This document shows positions 60,199 through 64,000 of a stretch of 64,000 bases of DNA, one piece after another. A program made the translations under genes and the position numbers. The stretch lies in NCBI GenBank assembly GCA_012103535.1, contig WLWQ01000002.1, positions 1 to 64,000 of the forward strand, in the 5' to 3' direction. This DNA comes from Pseudomonadales bacterium. GTDB taxonomy: Bacteria; Pseudomonadota; Gammaproteobacteria; Pseudomonadales; Pseudohongiellaceae. Below the pieces are notes generated by a model. It was not told the origin of the DNA. It saw only the letters and a program-made list of their open reading frames with translations, and made no database searches. Numbering within the stretch: the first letter of the stretch is position 1; each line of letters starts with the position of its first letter.

Positions 60199-61563
60199 TC
60201 AATCTCCATCGGGTTGCCAAACGATGTCGGTATAAAATGCCGCGTTCTCAGTCAATTGTTGTGGGCTGCCATTGCCATTGGAGCGCATTTTCCAGATATG
60301 GCCACCGTCATTAGCCGACCAGCTAACGAAAGCTACCCAGCGACCATCAGGCGAGTACACCGGTTTGTATGCCCACATGTCTTCAGGGGTTAGAGCCTCA
60401 GGCTCATCATCTCCTTTATCCAGGGAATATAGGCGGGTCATAACACTGGCAACATAGCTGTCATTGTCTGGTGAGAGATCTACGTCTTGCACTAGTGTTG
60501 CAGTAAAGGGGTCAGTTGGCACTCTCCAGTGTTGAGTTAGATCCGGACCTGTTTGCAAATCTACATTGGCAGAAAACGGAATCACTGTGTTGGCACCATT
60601 ATCAATTTCAATGCGTTGAAATTGACCGCTACTGGAAAGAATGATGGCATCACTCTCAGGAGTGAATGTATATCCTGGCAGCATGCCACGGCTGGAAGGC
60701 CGGAAATTTTCTTGCGTGTCGCGTTGGATCGGGTAGGTGAGCCACCGATCTTCACCGTTATCCAAATTTCTAATTCTCAATCCTGTGTTTGTTTCAAACC
60801 TCGTTCCATAAACTAGCCATTGTCCATCCGGTGAAATAGCTGGCCTGACTCCACCACCCTCACCACGGGTGATTTGAATTCGCGCTCCGGTATTGAGATC
60901 CAGGCGAACGATTTGGGTAACCGGGAAACTATCGATTGGAGCGTCAGGACCGCCAAGTCGTTCGGCGTAATATAGATAATCACCATCAGGTGAAAACACT
61001 GCTCCTACACCAGGAGCATTTTTGGATTCGTCGTCTTCATCTTCATCTCGTTGGGCAATGACAACGCCGCTGCCCCCATTGACATGAAATTGCACCAGTT
61101 CTATTTCTCGAGCGCGCTTGGTGACGACAATGTTTTGTCCGTCTGGACTCCATGTGGGACTAATTAAATAGGCATAGCTTTCTTTGGATAATTTTGTGGG
61201 ATCGCTGCCATCGATATTGGCAATCCAGAGATTGTCTTTACCGTCACGATCGCTGATGAAGGCAATCTTGGTACCGTCGGGCGATACAACCGGCTGAGAA
61301 TCGAAACCCATGCCGGTAGTAATAGCTTCAGCTTCACCTCCTTCGATATCCAGGCGATAGATGTCACCTAACAAATCGAATAGAAAGGATTCTCCGTCTG
61401 GCAGCAGGCTAACTGCTACCCATGAGCCTTCGGTGACTGTGAACTGCAATGACTCGGCGTCTTCTTTTAACACCAAATCCTCAGCAGCCTGAGTGAGTTG
61501 CGAAAGAACCAAGGAGAACCCGATTACAATGAAAGAGCGTAACGATAAATTAGCGGCGTGCAT
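60199..61563 (-). CDS. N-terminal propeller part (TolB/PD40-like) of the interrupted protein
   Basis: This 454-residue part has a signal peptide at residues 1-26 and repeated PD40 motifs: SPDGTKIAFISDRDGKDNLW, then SPTWSPDGQNIVVTKRAREI, then AVFSPDGDYLYYAERLGG, then AISPDGQWLVYGTRFETN, then PVYSPDGRWVAFVSWSAND. It is truncated at the TGA inside the last blade. If made alone it would be an exported propeller without the catalytic domain. AGGAT precedes the start. Confidence 0.85.
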   Translation of the reverse strand: MHAANLSLRSFIVIGFSLVLSQLTQAAEDLVLKEDAESLQFTVTEGSWVAVSLLPDGESFLFDLLGDIYRLDIEGGEAEAITTGMGFDSQPVVSPDGTKIAFISDRDGKDNLWIANIDGSDPTKLSKESYAYLISPTWSPDGQNIVVTKRAREIELVQFHVNGGSGVVIAQRDEDEDDESKNAPGVGAVFSPDGDYLYYAERLGGPDAPIDSFPVTQIVRLDLNTGARIQITRGEGGGVRPAISPDGQWLVYGTRFETNTGLRIRNLDNGEDRWLTYPIQRDTQENFRPSSRGMLPGYTFTPESDAIILSSSGQFQRIEIDNGANTVIPFSANVDLQTGPDLTQHWRVPTDPFTATLVQDVDLSPDNDSYVASVMTRLYSLDKGDDEPEALTPEDMWAYKPVYSPDGRWVAFVSWSANDGGHIWKMRSNGNGSPQQLTENAAFYTDIVWQPDGD

Positions 61564-61756
61564 GAGAATCCTGTTTCTATTTATTCATTCAAGAGATAAC
61601 TAATGAAGCCTGGATTATATCTTGATAAGTTTTGAATGGGCTTCAGCTTGCCCTAGGTAATCTGAAGTTTAAAGCTTGAATACTCCTGGTGTTGGTTCTA
61701 GCATCACTACAGAATTAAGCACACCCTCATTCACGAGCAGAAAAAGGAACTCAACC

Positions 61757-62419
61757 GTGTCAAAGCTACTAAGCCCCTTCGCTCTTTGTTTATTGTGCAT
61801 GTCATTTGGAATCAATGCGCAGGATTATGCCTACGATCCAGAAAGAACCGCCATATTACTGGTTGACCCTTATAACGAGTTTCTCTCGGAAGGCGGACTC
61901 TTGTATCCCTTATCGAAAGAAACGCTGGATGCAAACGACGCCATAGAAAATATGAAAAACCTGGTGACCGCAGCGAGAGAAGCTGGCGTAAAAGTGATCT
62001 ATGTTCCCCATCATCATTCAGAAGAAGGGGATACTGACGGTTGGAAATTTGCCAGAGGCACAGGCCGTGTTTTCAGAGCAGGTACCTGGGCTGTCGAATA
62101 CCATCCAGATTTACAAATGCAAGCCGGCGATATTGAAGCACGTCAGCATTGGCAATCCAGTGGCTTTGCCAACACCGACCTGGATTTCTTATTGAAGCAA
62201 AACGGACTAGATCACGTGGTATTGGCTGGCATGCGCGCTAATACCTGCATCGAGTCTACCGCTCGCTACGCAGTTGAACTCGGCTATCACACTACCATGC
62301 TCACCGATGCGGTTGGCGCCTTCAATATGCGAGAAATGGAAGCGGCAGTAGAGATCGATTATCCGGTAATCAGTCACAATGTGCTTTCTACCGATGAATT
62401 TATCGAACTGATCGATTAG
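61757..62419 (+). CDS. Exported isochorismatase-like cysteine hydrolase
   Basis: The protein has 220 residues from the GTG at 61757, with AAGGA eight bases upstream; the longer frame to 61676 lacks a signal. The signal peptide ends near I-N-A-Q. The core shows the catalytic Asp in AILLVDPYNEF, the GTGRVFRAGTWAVEYHPDL loop and the nucleophile in G-M-R-A-N-T-C-I-E-S. It hydrolyses amide, imide or vinyl-ether bonds; the substrate is not known. It is followed by a terminator at 62450. Confidence 0.88.
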   Translation: MSKLLSPFALCLLCMSFGINAQDYAYDPERTAILLVDPYNEFLSEGGLLYPLSKETLDANDAIENMKNLVTAAREAGVKVIYVPHHHSEEGDTDGWKFARGTGRVFRAGTWAVEYHPDLQMQAGDIEARQHWQSSGFANTDLDFLLKQNGLDHVVLAGMRANTCIESTARYAVELGYHTTMLTDAVGAFNMREMEAAVEIDYPVISHNVLSTDEFIELID

Positions 62420-62449
62420 GGTCTTCGCCCGCATTCAAAGAGTGAAATT

Positions 62450-62490
62450 GCAGGATAGTGAAAGTTTGAATTTCCCTATCCTGCTTTTTT
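62450..62490 (+). terminator. Intrinsic terminator after the isochorismatase gene
   Basis: A stem of GCAGGATAG with CTATCCTGC is followed by TTTTTT, 30 bases after the stop codon. Confidence 0.85.
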
Positions 62491-62554
62491 ATATCCTTCT
62501 ACCCTCTTTTATTAGTATTCTTCAGCTCCAGAGTCGAAATCTCCAGGAGCCAGA

Positions 62555-63745
62555 GTGTTAATGAAGTATTTAAAAACACCAACATCAGGATACCGCAAGA
62601 TATTCAGATTTAGCGCTATGCTAATAGTCCTGGCGACGGTTGGCGCTTCCTTCAGCCAATCTAATCAATCCCCTTTTCCACGCCAGATGGCATGGACGGC
62701 CTACAATTTAGGCACAACTGGTTACAACCAGGCTGTGGCTATTGGCGCTATGTTGCGGGAAAAATACGATCTCACTTTGCGCGTAATTCCAGGCCAAAAT
62801 GACGTTTCCCGTTTGTTACCTCTTAGAACGGGTCGAGTTGATTTCACTGCTAATGGCGTTGCCACTTATTTTGCCCAGGAAGGGGTATTTCAGTTCGCGA
62901 ATTCAGAGTGGGGTCCTCAACCCTTGCGTCTGGTAATGACTTCAAACGGATTGAGTAATCAGGGTGTTGCTGTGGCCTCTGATACCGGTGCGACAACTGC
63001 TGCCGATTTACGAGGACTGCGTGTTCCTTATGTCAGGGCCGCACCAGCGCTGAATGTTTCGGTCGAAGCGCATATGGCTTGCGCCGGCTTAACCTGGGAC
63101 GATGTGGTGAGAGTCGATTTTCCCGGGTACGAGGCTAATTGGAACGGGCTGATCAATGGCGATGTCGATGTTGCTTATGGCACTACGGTATCTGGACCTC
63201 CTTATCGCCTAGAAGCATCACCTAGAGGTATCACCTGGTTGCCAGTTCCTCATGATGATGATGAGTGTTGGGATCGCCTATTAGCAATTGGTCCTTATTT
63301 TACGAAACATCTTGCCACTCGCGGCGCGTCAATTAGTGAAGATAATCCCCATGAAGCGGGCACCTACCCGTATCCACTATTAACAACGTTGGAATCCCAA
63401 GACAACGATCTGGTTTATGCCTTAACCAAAGCGCTGAACGAAAACTATGACGACTATAAAGATTCGGGTCCAGGCGCTATTGGCTGGGCATTGGAGAGGC
63501 AGGTATTCGATTGGGTCGTGCCTTACCATGTAGGCGCCGTAAATTACTGGCGCGAGATTGGCGTGTGGACTGATGAGATTGACGCACACAATGAAGAACT
63601 AATTCGTCGCCAGGGAGTATTAGCCACTGCGTGGTCTGAAGTCACAGCACAAAACATAAGTGATTCAGAACAATTTCAAACCGCCTGGATGCAGGCCCGA
63701 GCGCAACACCTGGAGGCAGCCGGTTTCGATCCGGTCTGGCGCTAG
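62555..63745 (+). CDS. TAXI-type TRAP solute-binding protein
   Basis: This 396-residue protein starts with GTG at 62555 after AGGAG at five-base spacing (ATG at 62561 possible). The signal/anchor is followed by the TAXI pattern W-T-A-Y-N-L-G-T-T-G-Y-N-Q-A, then LRVIPGQNDVSRLLPLRTG, then DVDVAYGTTVSGPPYR. Such proteins capture organic acids, amino acids or sulfonates in the periplasm for a TRAP permease. The next gene, starting in the same stop region, encodes that permease. Confidence 0.9.
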   Translation: MLMKYLKTPTSGYRKIFRFSAMLIVLATVGASFSQSNQSPFPRQMAWTAYNLGTTGYNQAVAIGAMLREKYDLTLRVIPGQNDVSRLLPLRTGRVDFTANGVATYFAQEGVFQFANSEWGPQPLRLVMTSNGLSNQGVAVASDTGATTAADLRGLRVPYVRAAPALNVSVEAHMACAGLTWDDVVRVDFPGYEANWNGLINGDVDVAYGTTVSGPPYRLEASPRGITWLPVPHDDDECWDRLLAIGPYFTKHLATRGASISEDNPHEAGTYPYPLLTTLESQDNDLVYALTKALNENYDDYKDSGPGAIGWALERQVFDWVVPYHVGAVNYWREIGVWTDEIDAHNEELIRRQGVLATAWSEVTAQNISDSEQFQTAWMQARAQHLEAAGFDPVWR

Positions 63746-64000
63746 TGTCAGCTAAACCCAACGAAATGCCAATCGGTCTGCGTTGGCTGACGGGCATAGC
63801 CGCCCTCGGCGCCGCATTTTTAGCGATGGACTCACTGCGCTTGTTTTCCGAGCGTCCTCTTCTCGATTTCATCATTACCGTACAGAACCATTACTACTAT
63901 GCCCTCATGGGCTTGTTGTTACCGCTCTGTTATTTGCTCAATCCAACCCTAAAAAATCCTAAGAGCATTTGGATTGACAGCGTACTTGCCATAGCAGCAT
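63745..64000 (+). CDS. TRAP transporter permease (4TM/12TM fusion), 5' part
   Basis: The frame starts with GTG at 63745, overlapping the TAG stop of the TAXI gene by one base (TAGTG). It runs past the right edge. The visible 85 codons show a polar N-terminus (SAKPNEMPIGLRWLTG) and then two hydrophobic segments (IAALGAAFLAMDSL and YYYALMGLLLPLCYLL). This is the usual start of a fused dctQ-dctM permease that works with TAXI binding proteins. The translational overlap supports coupled expression. Confidence 0.8.
   Translation, partial: MSAKPNEMPIGLRWLTGIAALGAAFLAMDSLRLFSERPLLDFIITVQNHYYYALMGLLLPLCYLLNPTLKNPKSIWIDSVLAIAA

Larger units (their letters stand above)
58255..61563 (-). pseudogene. Propeller-amidohydrolase gene interrupted by in-frame TGA (at 60199-60201)
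   Basis: The frames 60199-61563 and 58255-60171 are in the same phase and separated only by the TGA and nine codons. The sequence around the stop reads W-Q-P-D-G-D-stop-V-W-A-L-R-G-N-E-W, continuous as a propeller blade if the stop codon stood for an amino acid such as Arg (CGA to TGA by one transition). The conserved order of secreted signal, PD40 propeller and amidohydrolase is known from roughly 1100-residue exported proteins, and the total here is about 1100 codons. It may be a real nonsense mutation, a sequencing error, or translated as two parts. The right half retains a signal peptide; the left half does not. Confidence 0.8.

Noticed and set aside
1..64000. CRISPR arrays, rRNA or tRNA genes, insertion sequences
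   Set aside because: No direct repeats with regular spacers, no tRNA-like cloverleaf and no transposase gene were seen; the only regular repeats are the attC sites at the left end.

Overview
The window looks like the chromosome of a heterotrophic, probably marine gammaproteobacterium. The evidence is indirect: moderate base composition, many exported proteins of kinds common in that group (TonB receptor, pyrroloquinoline quinone (PQQ) dehydrogenases, TRAP/TAXI transporter, DUF2339 and DUF5916 proteins), and attC sites whose flanks resemble Vibrio-type chromosomal integron repeats read on the minus strand. No rRNA or tRNA gene was seen, so I do not name a genus.

Region 1 (1 to about 4.4 kb) is an integron cassette array without an integrase in view (a CALIN: cluster of attC sites lacking an integrase). 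Seven attC sites, in two length classes, separate minus-strand cassettes. In order of reading, from high to low coordinates, they encode a lipoprotein, a DUF4160/DUF2442 pair, a small membrane-anchored protein, a zinc-finger protein broken by an in-frame TAG, a two-helix membrane peptide, an XRE regulator with membrane helices, a second membrane-anchored protein related to the third, and a HigB-type toxin that runs off the left edge behind a perfect palindromic operator.

Region 2 (4.6-22 kb) is ordinary chromosome with many exported or redox proteins: a cytochrome c/DM13 protein, two FMN split-barrel proteins, a hydroxyacid oxidase, an exported methyltransferase, a NIPSNAP protein, a PEP-mutase-like lyase, a short-chain dehydrogenase/reductase (SDR) lacking the usual catalytic residues, a membrane quinoprotein dehydrogenase, a JmjC-like oxygenase fused to a large N-terminal domain, and an aldo/keto reductase.

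Region 3 (22-42 kb) contains the first of four copies of an uncharacterised secreted family, a LysR/AhpD-like divergent pair with a candidate operator, a 907-residue DUF2339 membrane protein, a molybdopterin oxidoreductase, a quinohemoprotein alcohol dehydrogenase, a Tat-signal threonine-aldolase-like protein, a DUF5916 outer-membrane protein, a beta-propeller protein, and a short run with an EamA transporter, a truncated NosR-like protein and an SRPBCC protein.

Region 4 (42-53 kb) groups an SDR, a GST, a RibD/DHFR-like reductase, three more copies of the secreted family, an exported cupin, an exported RidA-like protein, a 2-hydroxyacid dehydrogenase, a GNAT enzyme, a thioesterase, a TauD-type dioxygenase and an exported FMN oxidase that carries a CxxCH haem motif. 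Region 5 (53-64 kb) has a TonB receptor, a second XRE/membrane protein resembling a cassette gene, an isonitrile-hydratase-like protein, a beta-propeller/amidohydrolase gene split by an in-frame TGA, an exported isochorismatase-like hydrolase, and the start of a TAXI-TRAP uptake system.

Many genes look like scavenging or detoxifying enzymes for small oxygenated or xenobiotic compounds, and several enzymes of normally cytoplasmic folds carry signal peptides here. No gap of more than 300 bases without a gene remains. The largest, about 4410-4663, 57037-57294 and 17865-18107, show nothing I can name beyond the candidate core site noted at 4403.
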